From assembly GCA_040403315.1 (NCBI GenBank), contig JBBAKX010000001.1:868001-932000 (forward strand): 64,000 nt of DNA, written 5' to 3'. Source of the DNA: CAMCXT01 sp040403315 (GTDB taxonomy: Bacteria > Bacteroidota > Bacteroidia > M30B66). The notes below the pieces were generated by a model. The model made no database searches and was not told the origin of the DNA. It worked only from the letters and a program-made list of their open reading frames with translations. The first letter of the stretch is position 1, and every line of letters begins with the position of its first letter. Positions 53,573 through 62,804 of this stretch are shown one piece after another. The position numbers and the translations under genes are program-made.

Positions 53573-56098
53573 ATGAAAAGATTTCTACCAGTATTGATCG
53601 GAGTTTCTATAGCAATGAGCTTAGGCCTTTTCTTTGGCGAAGAGAAGGAATTGCCATTTTTACCAACTTCGGGAGAAACTAGGGTCCTTAACAAAGACGA
53701 AGAGGGCGAAGAATTAGAGCACGAACGTAGGAAGGAATGGATTGAAAAAATTCACAGAACGGCTCCAGGCGTTAATTGGCGGGAACTTGATAAACAAACT
53801 AGACTGGCTCGCTATGAAAATTATCTGGTAAATCGTTCGGCAAGCCGAGATGTTTCGGATCCAGTTGTAATTCTCGATGGGCTGCTGCAAGGCAGATGGG
53901 TGGAGAAAGGTAGTAACAATTTGGCTGGAAGAACTCGTTTTGCTGATTATGATACGGTTTCTCGCAAAATTTATTTGGTTTCAGATGGAGGTAATGTCTG
54001 GAAAGGCAATCTGGATGGTTCTGGATGGGAAGTTCTAAACGACCAACTTCAATTTGAGTCACCATCAATGATTCGAGCAATTCGCCGCGATGGTAATTTG
54101 AGGATTTTGGTTTCTACGTGGGACAAGTTTGCTTATTACAGCGACGATGACGGAGCCACCTGGCAACAATCAACAGGCTTTGAAGATTTAAATGATTGGA
54201 ATCAACGTTTAGAAAGAATGGTAGTTGCTGACGATGCAATTGCTACTGTGTATGCTTTGGTTAGCGCTCCTGCTGCAAACGGGTCTTCACAATTTCTTTG
54301 GATCTATCGCTCTTTGGATAAAGGCTCAAGTTTTCAACGCTACCAAGTAATCCCAGGCTCGCAGAATGTAGGCGTAAGCAATGCAGATATTTGGATGCCT
54401 CAGTATGGTTACACCGATCCTTTTGTGATTTTTAACAACAAAAGCTTTAGGGTAAATACGGTTGATAGTGAGATGGTAGCTTTAGGTGATATTTTTCCAA
54501 GCGGCAGTGGAAACAGCATGCTCACTGGGTTTTTAGAATCCAATGGAAATTCACGCCTATATGCTTACGTAAATCAGGTTGTTTACAAATCGCTTGATGC
54601 TGGGTCGACTTGGGCTCAAACCATCGATTTGGCAAAAGATCCATTTTTTAAATCCAGTTTCAGTGCTTCTATCACCTCACCAGATATTCTATATTTTGGA
54701 GACATCGAATGCAACAGAAGTTTAAATGCTGGCCAATCATTTACGAGAGTTTCTGAGTGGTTTGAGTATTACGATAACATTGTAAATCGCTTGCATGCTG
54801 ATATTCCATCGGTAAACTGTTTGTTGGATGAAAATGGTGAGGAGTTCCAGTTGATTAATACCGATGGAGGAACCTATTATTCGAATACCAATGCTACGCA
54901 GGTAACGAATATTTCGAGAGAAGGCCTCAATGTTAGTCAATACTATTCTACACTAACAGCAGCTTACGATACCAGTATTTTGTATGTTGGTTCTCAAGAC
55001 CAAGGATTCCAACTTTCAACTTCCGACAATGGAGGAGCCCTCGATCTTACGCAAGTTGTAAGCGGCGATTATGGTCATATTGTAAGTTCAAACGATGGAG
55101 GAAGTATCTGGATGGTATATCCGGGCTTTGCTGTATTCTATCCAGATGGAACATCTAACAATAGCTACTCTTGGGATTTTGATGGCAACAATTCTTTTTG
55201 GATGCCACCATTGATGCCAGATCCAGAGAATGAAACAGTTTGTTACATGGCCAATGGTTTAAGAATCATGAAGCTGGAATTTAATGGAGCGGGTATCGAT
55301 GCTACACAATTGCCGACTCTTTTCTTAGGTGGTATCTCTGCTATGGCTATTTCACCATTAGATAACAACCGTTGGTATGTAATGACTGAAACCGGTAGAT
55401 TTTACAAGTCGATGGATGGTGGAAGTACTTGGACCTTCAGCAATATTTCGGGTGTTCCAGGCGGAAATTACTTGTATGGCGCTCAGGTTCTTCCATCCAC
55501 CGTGAATCCAGATGTCGTTTATGTATGTGGTAGTGGATATTCAAATCCTCCAGTTTTTAAGTCGGGCGACAACGGTGCAACTTTTCAATCGATGAGTGTA
55601 GGCTTACCTGGAACTATGGTTTTTAGAATGGCTCCTGCTCCAAATGATGAATTTATTTTCGCAGCAACAGAAGTAGGGCCTTATGTTTATACACCTTCTA
55701 ATCAACAATGGCAGTATATAGGTGGTGGTTTTGCCCCCGAACAAACTTATTGGTGGGTAGAGTATGTTCCTCAAATGAAAACTGCTCGTTTCTCAACTTA
55801 CGGCAGAGGTATCTGGGATTTTAGAATTGAATCACCATTGGTTATTCAGCCCGAAAGTCGAACACAATTGCAGGTTTATCCAAATCCTACATCAGAATTC
55901 TTTGTTGTTAAAGGTATTGGAGCGGAAGAACAAGCCTCGGTTAGCTTGTATGGCCTTGATGGTAAACTTTTACTTACGAAGAATATCAGTGGCGGAGAAG
56001 TAGTTTCCTTGCCTAAATCGGTGAGCCCAGGATTGTATCTGGTGATTCTTAACAGAAAGGGTAAAAAGCCTACTGCCACTAAACTGATTGTGCGGTAA
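53573..56098 (+). CDS. T9SS type A sorting-domain protein with BNR/sortilin-like propeller
   Basis: The 841-residue secreted protein starts at MKRFLPVLIGVSIAMSLGLF. Most of it is a beta-propeller of BNR/sialidase-like repeats with the asp-box form S.D.G.(T/S)W, for example YYSDDDGATWQQS, YKSLDAGSTWAQT and YKSMDGGSTWTFS, as in sortilin/VPS10 and many glycosidase-like surface proteins. The C-terminal ~75 residues (LQVYPNPTSEFFVVKG, VSLYGLDGKLLL, SPGLYLVIL) are the T9SS type A sorting domain, so the protein is exported and probably tethered to the cell surface. No catalytic site is evident; ligand unknown. Confidence 0.88.
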   Translation: MKRFLPVLIGVSIAMSLGLFFGEEKELPFLPTSGETRVLNKDEEGEELEHERRKEWIEKIHRTAPGVNWRELDKQTRLARYENYLVNRSASRDVSDPVVILDGLLQGRWVEKGSNNLAGRTRFADYDTVSRKIYLVSDGGNVWKGNLDGSGWEVLNDQLQFESPSMIRAIRRDGNLRILVSTWDKFAYYSDDDGATWQQSTGFEDLNDWNQRLERMVVADDAIATVYALVSAPAANGSSQFLWIYRSLDKGSSFQRYQVIPGSQNVGVSNADIWMPQYGYTDPFVIFNNKSFRVNTVDSEMVALGDIFPSGSGNSMLTGFLESNGNSRLYAYVNQVVYKSLDAGSTWAQTIDLAKDPFFKSSFSASITSPDILYFGDIECNRSLNAGQSFTRVSEWFEYYDNIVNRLHADIPSVNCLLDENGEEFQLINTDGGTYYSNTNATQVTNISREGLNVSQYYSTLTAAYDTSILYVGSQDQGFQLSTSDNGGALDLTQVVSGDYGHIVSSNDGGSIWMVYPGFAVFYPDGTSNNSYSWDFDGNNSFWMPPLMPDPENETVCYMANGLRIMKLEFNGAGIDATQLPTLFLGGISAMAISPLDNNRWYVMTETGRFYKSMDGGSTWTFSNISGVPGGNYLYGAQVLPSTVNPDVVYVCGSGYSNPPVFKSGDNGATFQSMSVGLPGTMVFRMAPAPNDEFIFAATEVGPYVYTPSNQQWQYIGGGFAPEQTYWWVEYVPQMKTARFSTYGRGIWDFRIESPLVIQPESRTQLQVYPNPTSEFFVVKGIGAEEQASVSLYGLDGKLLLTKNISGGEVVSLPKSVSPGLYLVILNRKGKKPTATKLIVR

Positions 56099-56099
56099 A

Positions 56100-56318
56100 T
56101 TAGTTATCGACGCATGTGGAAGTACCGCTTATGATAATTGCTCTAGTATTGTTTAGGTCTTTCGCTTCCTCGATCTGACTGGTATTTCCGCAGGTTTCTT
56201 CCGCAGGGTAAACTACATTTCCCGAACCGTCTTTTACTTCGCAAGTGGTGCATTTTTTACACGATGAATAAAATCCAGTAGCGAAAACAAATGCTAGAAT
56301 TGTGATTGTTGCTCTCAT
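56100..56318 (-). CDS. Small cysteine-rich lipoprotein, copy 1
   Basis: The 72-residue protein has a hydrophobic signal segment ending in YSSCKKC, where C20 is the probable lipid-modified residue. Four more cysteines (CKKCTTC, ETCGN and STCVDN) remain, enough for two disulfides. It is one of four related tiny lipoproteins in this region, sharing [FY][SA][SA]CKK[CD]xxC. Its nearest relative is copy 2, only four bases upstream on the same strand, which suggests tandem duplication. Function unknown. Confidence 0.72.
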   Translation of the reverse strand: MRATITILAFVFATGFYSSCKKCTTCEVKDGSGNVVYPAEETCGNTSQIEEAKDLNNTRAIIISGTSTCVDN

Positions 56319-56322
56319 GGGT

Positions 56323-56538
56323 TTAGTTTCTTGGACAATTTAACTCAAGCGTATCGGAGAGATTAATTCTGTAGGTGAGTTCTTGGGTGTTCAAAGTAGC
56401 TTTCTTTCCACAAATTTCTGGGTAAGAATCTACAACAGCTCCGGTGTTTTTCGAAGTAGTTTGGCATTCCATACATTTTTTGCAGGAAGAAAACGCAGTT
56501 ATTCCAAGCATAATCAATGGCAATAGTTTGTTTTTCAT
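56323..56538 (-). CDS. Small cysteine-rich lipoprotein, copy 2
   Basis: The 71-residue protein starts MKNKLLPLIMLGITAFSSC, with C19 as the probable lipid anchor. The mature peptide has CKKCMEC, EICGKK and LNCPRN, the same five-cysteine pattern as copy 1. The upstream in-frame TTG gives only one extra residue. It is first of the minus-strand pair and is divergent from copies 3 and 4. Function unknown. Confidence 0.72.
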   Translation of the reverse strand: MKNKLLPLIMLGITAFSSCKKCMECQTTSKNTGAVVDSYPEICGKKATLNTQELTYRINLSDTLELNCPRN

Positions 56539-56645
56539 CAAGAAGGGATCTGAAAATTAGAATGGGCAATTTGGGGAGAACACCTTAAATAATTGTATTG
56601 ATTGTTCAGTTAATTATTCAACATGAAAAGAAATTTCCATAAATG

Positions 56646-56675
56646 TTTGTTAAAATAAGAATACGGATATATTTG
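56646..56675 (+). promoter_or_regulatory. Promoter of lipoprotein copies 3 and 4
   Basis: TTTG at 56646-56649, an 18-nt spacer and TATATTTG at 56668-56675 match the Bacteroidota consensus fully. The ATG lies 26 bp downstream. Confidence 0.72.
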
Positions 56676-56701
56676 CATTTAAACTAAACCAAAACCATAC
56701 G

Positions 56702-56899
56702 ATGAAAAAAGTATTTGCATCCCTAGCGATTATTGCATTATTTGCTGCCTGTAAAAAAGATTACACTTGCGAGTGTACAGTTTTAGGCACAACAGAAAGT
56801 TCAGTTATTCAAGATGTTAAGAAATCTGAAGCAAAAGATTCTTGTGATGCAGCAAATGCTATCGTGACTCTTTTTGGAGGTTCTTGCGAATTAAAATAA
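56702..56899 (+). CDS. Small cysteine-rich lipoprotein, copy 3
   Basis: The 65-residue protein starts MKKVFASLAIIALFAACKKD, with C17 the probable lipid-modified cysteine. CKKDYTCEC, KDSCDAAN and GGSCELK give four further cysteines. It is a close paralogue of copy 4, with the same DYTC, CDA and GG.C spacing. A consensus promoter precedes it. The mature part is only about 48 residues. Function unknown. Confidence 0.78.
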   Translation: MKKVFASLAIIALFAACKKDYTCECTVLGTTESSVIQDVKKSEAKDSCDAANAIVTLFGGSCELK

Positions 56900-56937
56900 T
56901 TAACAAATAAACATAAACAAACATTAAACTCTTTTCT

Positions 56938-57141
56938 ATGAAAAAGATTTTCGCTGCTGTTGCAATCGTTGCGCTTTTCGCATCTTGCAAAAAAGATTAC
57001 ACTTGTGATTGCAATGATGGTACTGGTGTGATTGATTCTACGCCTATTAAAGATGCTAAGAAGGCTGATGCACAAGAAGCTTGTGACGCACTCAGTACAC
57101 TTAACGTTGCATTTGGTGGTGGTGCTTGCACATTGAACTAA
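56938..57141 (+). CDS. Small cysteine-rich lipoprotein, copy 4
   Basis: The 67-residue protein starts MKKIFAAVAIVALFASCKKD and shares CKKDYTC.C, a mid (S/A)CDA and a terminal GGACTLN with copy 3. It follows copy 3 by 38 bp without its own promoter, so it is probably cotranscribed. A terminator ends the unit just upstream of a membrane thioredoxin-like gene. Function unknown. Confidence 0.78.
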   Translation: MKKIFAAVAIVALFASCKKDYTCDCNDGTGVIDSTPIKDAKKADAQEACDALSTLNVAFGGGACTLN

Positions 57142-57160
57142 CACAAACCAAAATAGTATT

Positions 57161-57191
57161 AAAGCTGGTTCATTGAGCCAGCTTTTTTTTT
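57161..57191 (+). terminator. Rho-independent terminator after lipoprotein copy 4
   Basis: AAAGCTGG and CCAGCTTT pair over eight positions around a nine-base loop, followed by nine T residues. The T run ends five bases before the next ATG. Confidence 0.9.
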
Positions 57192-57195
57192 GCCT

Positions 57196-58113
57196 ATGAA
57201 TATCATTATCTCCCTTTTGCTGCGATTAGTTATCGCCACTTTTCCTCTTCTCGCCATATTTTATGGTGCAGAGAACTTTGATTATTTCGACTATGCGATA
57301 GTTGAACTTGGTTTTCCTTCGTGGTTCTTAGCCAACTATTTTACAAGAGTATTATTGGGCTCTTTGTGTGGTTTGGGCTTTGCCGTTTTGTTTTCTGGAA
57401 ATGATGGTCGGAAGTTTATAAATGTTTACATCGTACTGGTATCCTTCCTTTTGTCGTTGGAGATTCTACAAGTTACATTTCTCCCTCTAAACAGAGTGTA
57501 TTTTGGCTTTTGGGAATTGATGAAATGGAACGTTTGGCAAGGTCCTGTTATATGGTTATTGGTTTTGGTTTCAGCATTGCTTGCGCGTCAGCTCGATCAA
57601 TTTAAGTTTCTCCATTTGCCCACTTGGATTCGGTTTGTTATTCTTCTGATTGGCATTTCAACCCCATTTATTCTTAACTATCCTCCCCATTGGGCAATTT
57701 ATGGAGAACGTGGGATGGCCGAATCCAAAGACTTACTCATGGCTGATAGTATAGCTATCCAAACAAGTGATTACATCCATTTGATGAAGCCTGAAGATCT
57801 TAGAACGGGTAAAAAACTGGTATGCTTCGCAAGTCTAACTTGTCCATTCTGCATCCGCGCAGCCTATAAATTACATGTATTAAGAACAAGAAATCCAAAC
57901 GCTCACTGCTATCTAATTCTAACAGGCGCGCCCGAAATGTTAGAAAAATTTGAACTCCGAACTTCTTGTCAGAATGTACCAAGAATGCTTTTGGATGCAC
58001 CTTTATTCAATAAAATCACAAAGGGAAGTGTGCCAAAGATTTACCTTACCAATCAAGGTAATATCACCCATCGACTTCCTTATTGGGCGATAAACGACGA
58101 ACATGTTCGATAA
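57196..58113 (+). CDS. Membrane protein with C-terminal thioredoxin-like CPFC domain
   Basis: The ATG at 57196 starts a 305-residue protein; a TTG six bases upstream is less likely. About four or five membrane helices fill residues 1-155. A DoxX/MauE-like origin is possible but not shown. The remainder is periplasmic or cytoplasmic and has KLVCFASLTCPFCIRAAYK, where C216-P-F-C219 is a thioredoxin-type active site; a later SVPKIYLTN is the usual cis-proline strand. It should exchange disulfides with a partner. It lies directly after the cysteine-rich lipoproteins, which are natural candidates, but this is inference only. Confidence 0.72.
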   Translation: MNIIISLLLRLVIATFPLLAIFYGAENFDYFDYAIVELGFPSWFLANYFTRVLLGSLCGLGFAVLFSGNDGRKFINVYIVLVSFLLSLEILQVTFLPLNRVYFGFWELMKWNVWQGPVIWLLVLVSALLARQLDQFKFLHLPTWIRFVILLIGISTPFILNYPPHWAIYGERGMAESKDLLMADSIAIQTSDYIHLMKPEDLRTGKKLVCFASLTCPFCIRAAYKLHVLRTRNPNAHCYLILTGAPEMLEKFELRTSCQNVPRMLLDAPLFNKITKGSVPKIYLTNQGNITHRLPYWAINDEHVR

Positions 58114-58169
58114 CTCAATATCTTGCTGAAGTTTGTGTTTTTAATTGTTAACTAAGAGAAAAACGGCTT

Positions 58170-59930
58170 ATGGAGCTCTCGAGAATCATTGATATTTTGC
58201 CTTACATCTGCGATAAATATCATCGCAATGATGTGTTAAACGCTAAAATTGGCGGTAAATGGCAAAATTGGAGCATAGACGATATATGCGATTTGGCTGA
58301 TGATATCAGCTATGGTTTGATGCATTTGGGCATTGGCCCCGACGATAAAGTCGCAATTATTTCTTCCAATCGACCAGAATGGATATTGGCAGATTTCGGG
58401 ATTGCGCAAATAGGTGCAGTAAGTGTTCCTGTTTATCCAACCATGGGAGCATCCGATACAGAATTTATTCTCAATGATGCCGGAGTAAAAATCATTTTAC
58501 TTGCCGATATTGAATTGAACGATAAGATTCAATCAATTCAATCTAGAATTCCTTCGCTTACACACATTTTCTCTTTTAATGAAATTTCTGAAGTTTCACA
58601 TATTAGCGAATTGATTAAATTGGGTAAAGATCATCCCCAACCAGAAACTCTAAAGGATTACAAGGCCCGTGTAAAGCCAGATGATTTGTTGACTTTGATC
58701 TACACTTCTGGAACAACTGGAACACCCAAAGGTGTAATGCTTTCGCACAATAATCTCATTTCGAATGTAACAGCTGCTCAACCTGTTTGCCCTGTTACAA
58801 ACGAACACAAGGTCTTGAGTTTTCTTCCCCTTTCACATATTTTTGAAAGAATGCTCACCTACTTGTATTTGTATGTTGGTGCTGGAATTTATTATGCAGA
58901 AAGCCTCGAAACCATTGGTGAAAATCTGAAAGAGGTTCAGCCATTTGCTTTCTCCACTGTGCCTAGATTGCTAGAAAAGGTATACGATAAAATCGTTGCA
59001 AAAGGAGCTGAGCTAACAGGAATCAAGCGCAAATTGTTTTTCTGGGCTTTGGCACTCGGACACAAGTATGAATTAGATGGTAAGAATGGCGCTTGGTATG
59101 AATTCCAATTGAAAATCGCAAATAAATTGATATTCAGCAAATGGAGGGAGGCTTTAGGCGGAAATATTGGTGTAATCGTTTCGGGAGCAGCAGCCCTTCA
59201 ACCTAGATTGGCTCGTGTTTTTACAGCAGCCCAAATTAACGTGCTTGAAGGTTATGGTTTAACTGAAACATCACCTGTTATTACCGTTAATCGACTCGAT
59301 AAAGGCATGCGAGGCTTTGGTTCTGTTGGTCCTGCAATTAAAGATGTTGAGGTGAAAATTGCAGAAGACGGAGAGGTGCTTTGTAAAGGTCCTAATGTGA
59401 TGAAAGGATATTACAAACGACCAGACGCTACAGCCGAAGTCATGAAAGACGGATGGCTTTATACCGGCGACATCGGGAAGTTTGAGAATGGATTGCTTTA
59501 TATCACCGACCGCAAAAAGGAGATTTTCAAAACATCAGGTGGAAAATACATTGCTCCACAAATGATGGAAAACAAGTTCAAAGAATCTGTTTTTATTGAG
59601 CAAATTATGGTGATTGGAGAAAATCGAAAACACCCTTCTGCTTTGATAGTTCCTTCGTTTGCGGCATTAATCGTAAAATTGGAGCAAGAAGGAGTTTCCG
59701 AAAAGGATCCTTCAAGATTAGTTAACCTCCCAAGAACAATCGAAATCATCCAAGCTGAGATTGATCAGCTAAACGCTGGATTTAGCAACTATGAGAGGGT
59801 GAAGAAATTCGCACTTCTTTCTGTTGAATGGTCGGTTGCAGGCACTGAACTTACTCCAAAATTATCGCTCAAACGAAGAGTGATTATGGAAAAGTACAGT
59901 TCAGAAATCGAAAACATCTATCAAGATTAA
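58170..59930 (+). CDS. fadD: Long-chain fatty acid-CoA ligase
   Basis: The enzyme activates fatty acids with ATP and CoA. The 586-residue protein contains the AMP-binding P-loop-like motif LIYTSGTTGTPKGVM (about 176-190), the adenine motif EGYGLTETSPV, the hinge YTGDIG...ITDRKKEIFKTSGGKYIAP and the C-terminal acyl-AMP lysine region ELTPKLSLKRR. It matches the FadD15/long-chain group rather than acetyl-CoA synthetase. A shared bidirectional terminator separates it from kup. The symbol is the usual family name, not proof of chain-length preference. Confidence 0.92.
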   Translation: MELSRIIDILPYICDKYHRNDVLNAKIGGKWQNWSIDDICDLADDISYGLMHLGIGPDDKVAIISSNRPEWILADFGIAQIGAVSVPVYPTMGASDTEFILNDAGVKIILLADIELNDKIQSIQSRIPSLTHIFSFNEISEVSHISELIKLGKDHPQPETLKDYKARVKPDDLLTLIYTSGTTGTPKGVMLSHNNLISNVTAAQPVCPVTNEHKVLSFLPLSHIFERMLTYLYLYVGAGIYYAESLETIGENLKEVQPFAFSTVPRLLEKVYDKIVAKGAELTGIKRKLFFWALALGHKYELDGKNGAWYEFQLKIANKLIFSKWREALGGNIGVIVSGAAALQPRLARVFTAAQINVLEGYGLTETSPVITVNRLDKGMRGFGSVGPAIKDVEVKIAEDGEVLCKGPNVMKGYYKRPDATAEVMKDGWLYTGDIGKFENGLLYITDRKKEIFKTSGGKYIAPQMMENKFKESVFIEQIMVIGENRKHPSALIVPSFAALIVKLEQEGVSEKDPSRLVNLPRTIEIIQAEIDQLNAGFSNYERVKKFALLSVEWSVAGTELTPKLSLKRRVIMEKYSSEIENIYQD

Positions 59931-59943
59931 CATTCGTAAAATG

Positions 59944-59996
59944 CGAAAGAATCGGTCTACAGAACAATGTTTCTGCTGACCGATCCTTTCGTTTTA
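59944..59996. terminator. Bidirectional terminator between the acyl-CoA synthetase gene and kup
   Basis: CGAAAGaATCGGTC..CAG (59944-59963) pairs with CTG..GACCGATcCTTTCG (59973-59991), interrupted by small mismatches. TTTT follows on the plus strand and CATTTTA on the minus strand. Confidence 0.8.
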
Positions 59997-60007
59997 TTGA
60001 TAGGATT

Positions 60008-61957
60008 TTACTTAATTCTTTTTAGGTGCATCTCTCTTGCAGGAGCGATGATCAATGGTACTTTCTCTACGTGAACTGAGCTTGTATCGAGGCCAAAAGC
60101 TTTCTCTTCCGATAAACTGATGTTCTTCAACATGAAATAAACATCAAGTACGATTTTCTCATAGAACGGTAAATCATTCTCATTAGAAAGGAACTTTTCA
60201 AGAACGATGAATCGGAAATCTCCAATTACTTGATTTTTATTGAGAGATTCATATCTCGAAACGATGTCAACTTCTTGGCATTTCACCAAGTCTTGAACTA
60301 CTTTTCTGAACATTAAATTAATTTTTGGAGCTACACGGAATCCAAGCAGGAAGTCGACGCGAATCACAGAATCATTTACGATTTCATTCACTTTATATTC
60401 CATTCTGTAAGGTTCATCTACCACATCTACGTGTAGAAACCAATATATATCTGCTCGTTTAGGTTGTTTTTGAAGAATAGAGTAAATAATCTTCGATTCT
60501 ACCTGTTCATCTTGGTTGGCACTTGTGAGGAAAACCAAGTGTGTAGCATATTTTGGAACGGTCAAGTCGCGCTTGAGTTCACAAAGCAAATCCAAGTACT
60601 CATCCAAATCGACGAATTCTACATAAGAATTTCTGATTTTCCGAGCATCGTACCAAATCCACATCACCAAGGCTATTACAGATGCGATAATGAGTGAGAT
60701 ATAGCCTCCTTCGTGAATTTTTTCGATGTTAGAAATCAGGAATGCCAATTCTACCATGAGATAGACCACAATAAAGGTATTAATCAGCATAGGATTGAAT
60801 CGCTTCATCCCCATATAATAAACCAACAAAGTGGAAGTCATGAGCATTCCTATAATAATGGTCATGCCGTAAGCAGCTTCCATGGCGCTCGATTCTTTGA
60901 AATACAAAACAACACCAGCGCATCCTAGAAATAATAGCCAATTGATCGAAGGGATATACAATTGACCTTTCATTACAGTTGGATATGCGATTCTAACTTT
61001 TGGCCAGAGATTGAGTCGGATCGCCTCATTGATCAAAGTAAATGAACCGCTGATGAGTGCTTGACTCGCAACTACTGTGGCAATGGTGGCAATGATAAAT
61101 CCAGGAATAAAGAACCAGTCGGGCATAATCTCATAAAATGGATTCATACCATCGAGTTTTTGTCCGTCATGCTTAAGAAGCCAAGCCGACTGACCAAAAT
61201 AATTGAGCAATAACGCTGTCTTCACGAATATCCACGACACACGAATGTTCCTTTTTCCACAGTGCCCTAAATCTGAATACAAAGCTTCGGCTCCTGTTGT
61301 ACACAAAAATACAGCACCTAAAATCCAGAAGCCTCCTGGATATACCGCTAGAAGATTGAATGCATATGTTGGACTAAGTGCGGCAAGAACGCTAACGTTG
61401 TCGAACAATTGACTCAATCCCAAAATGCTCAACATGGCGAACCAAACGAACATCACAGGCCCAAAGAACTTCCCAATAGAAGTTGTACCGAACTGCTGAA
61501 TAGCAAACAACAAGAATAGAATACCAATAATGATCGGAATCGTTTGGATCTCCGGATAATTCGCACGTAGACCTTCAATCGCCGATGAAACTGAGATAGC
61601 AGGTGTAATAATACCATCACCCAACAAAGCCGCACCGCCTATAATTGCGGGGAACAATAGCCATTTTACTTTGGTTCGTCGCACCAAGGCATATAACGCA
61701 AAAATTCCTCCTTCACCTTTGTTGTCGGCCCTCAAAGTGAGGATGATGTACTTAATGGTAGTTTGCAAAGTCAACGTCCAAAAAATACACGACATCCCCC
61801 CAAGGATCAAATCGCTGTCTATTGCTCGATCTCCTACGATGGCCTTCATAACATACAACGGAGAAGTTCCGATGTCGCCATATATAATCCCTAGTGTAAC
61901 TAATAGACCTGCAAGACCAAATTTTGGAATATGCGCTTGTTGTGAATGATCACCCAT
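60008..61957 (-). CDS. kup: Low-affinity potassium uptake transporter
   Basis: Kup imports K+ with protons. The 649-residue protein has the hallmark GIIYGDIGTSPLYV (about 24-37), then NKGEGGIFALYAL, LLGDGIITPAISV and about twelve membrane helices up to ~435. A cytoplasmic C-terminal region of ~215 residues follows. This is a normal length. A -7 box lies about 80 bp upstream. Confidence 0.96.
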   Translation of the reverse strand: MGDHSQQAHIPKFGLAGLLVTLGIIYGDIGTSPLYVMKAIVGDRAIDSDLILGGMSCIFWTLTLQTTIKYIILTLRADNKGEGGIFALYALVRRTKVKWLLFPAIIGGAALLGDGIITPAISVSSAIEGLRANYPEIQTIPIIIGILFLLFAIQQFGTTSIGKFFGPVMFVWFAMLSILGLSQLFDNVSVLAALSPTYAFNLLAVYPGGFWILGAVFLCTTGAEALYSDLGHCGKRNIRVSWIFVKTALLLNYFGQSAWLLKHDGQKLDGMNPFYEIMPDWFFIPGFIIATIATVVASQALISGSFTLINEAIRLNLWPKVRIAYPTVMKGQLYIPSINWLLFLGCAGVVLYFKESSAMEAAYGMTIIIGMLMTSTLLVYYMGMKRFNPMLINTFIVVYLMVELAFLISNIEKIHEGGYISLIIASVIALVMWIWYDARKIRNSYVEFVDLDEYLDLLCELKRDLTVPKYATHLVFLTSANQDEQVESKIIYSILQKQPKRADIYWFLHVDVVDEPYRMEYKVNEIVNDSVIRVDFLLGFRVAPKINLMFRKVVQDLVKCQEVDIVSRYESLNKNQVIGDFRFIVLEKFLSNENDLPFYEKIVLDVYFMLKNISLSEEKAFGLDTSSVHVEKVPLIIAPAREMHLKRIK

Positions 61958-62039
61958 GTTAGAGTTGATTCTTTTTAAATAACTGACTTACAGTGCTTCT
62001 TCAATAAGTTTCCTCTGTCAGTTTGTAGAAATGCGGATG

Positions 62040-62047
62040 CAAAATTA
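62040..62047 (-). promoter_or_regulatory. Putative -7 box of kup
   Basis: On the minus strand this reads TAATTTTG, an exact TAnnTTTG match 82 bp before the kup ATG. No clear -33. Confidence 0.4.
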
Positions 62048-62244
62048 TTAAATAGAATCATCATCCGACTGAAATGGTCTAGAATATTTGCGGTTGGTTC
62101 TATCAAGGTTCTTATGTTAAATATTAATCTATTGTTAATGCCATAAGTAGCATATAAGCAGTAAAATATAGAATTGTGTCAATTTAAAAATCCTTAATAT
62201 TAATTTAATGTTAAATTAAAATTACCGGAATGTATTTTTAATTG

Positions 62245-62252
62245 TAACTTTG
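62245..62252 (+). promoter_or_regulatory. Putative -7 box of the MORN-type gene
   Basis: TAACTTTG matches TAnnTTTG, 37 bp before the ATG at 62290. No -33 TTG in the expected place. Confidence 0.45.
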
Positions 62253-62289
62253 CGTTATTCAATACGTTCACCAATTAAATACTGAAGCC

Positions 62290-62691
62290 ATGAAATACAT
62301 CCTTTCGCTTGTTTGTCTGATAGTAACCCTCGGATTAAACGCACAAAGCAAAGAACTGAAGACTTACCATGAAAATGGTAGACTCAAAACAGTTTATACA
62401 TACCAAGACGCCTCAAATTATACTGTAGAGAATTTCTTTGAAAATGGAAATTTGATGGAAACTGGTCGATTTGTTAATGCCAAGATGGACGGTATTTGGC
62501 TTAATTTCACTGAAAGCGGACTTCGAGCCGGTGAAGCATTTTATTTGAATGGAATAAAATCTGGCGATTGGAAGATTTATGATCCATCAGGCAACTTGAA
62601 ATACAAAATTACCTATGCAAATAACCGCATTGTGAACTCTGAAACTTTTGATTCTAGTGGTCAGAATCTTGCTGAAACATCCCCTAGATAA
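62290..62691 (+). CDS. Secreted MORN-variant repeat protein
   Basis: The 133-residue protein has a signal peptide (MKYILSLVCLIVTLGLNAQS) and about four MORN-variant repeats (YHENGRLKTVY, FFENGNLMETGRF, KMDGIWLNFTESG, SGDWKIYDPSGNLKYK), in which ENG/G.W turns recur every ~22 residues. Bacteroidota carry many such YwqK/MORN proteins, often secreted, with no established role. It is monocistronic, with a weak terminator following. Confidence 0.82.
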   Translation: MKYILSLVCLIVTLGLNAQSKELKTYHENGRLKTVYTYQDASNYTVENFFENGNLMETGRFVNAKMDGIWLNFTESGLRAGEAFYLNGIKSGDWKIYDPSGNLKYKITYANNRIVNSETFDSSGQNLAETSPR

Positions 62692-62712
62692 ACGTTTTTG
62701 AGAGGTTTAAGC

Positions 62713-62740
62713 CATGGTCAAACCGACCGGGGTTTTTTAT
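62713..62740 (+). terminator. Weak putative terminator
   Basis: A short hairpin GGTC-aaacc-GACC, possibly extended by CC/GG, is followed by GGGTTTTTT. The stem is short, so this is tentative. Confidence 0.4.
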
Positions 62741-62773
62741 TTTCAAATATAGCTTTCCACTTTGCTGAATTCC

Positions 62774-62781
62774 TAAATTTG
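62774..62781 (+). promoter_or_regulatory. Putative -7 box of the serC-serA operon
   Basis: TAAATTTG matches TAnnTTTG exactly, 23 bp before the serC ATG. No -33 TTG at the usual spacing. Confidence 0.4.
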
Positions 62782-62804
62782 AGGGCAAAATATGCCTATT
62801 CATT

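Larger units (their letters stand above)
61958..62289. other. 332-bp AT-rich divergent intergenic region
   Basis: No reading frame, RNA gene or repeat of note is visible. It holds outward-facing promoter boxes for kup (62040-62047, minus) and the MORN-type gene (62245-62252, plus). The sequence between is rich in TTAAT and TTAAA. Confidence 0.6.
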
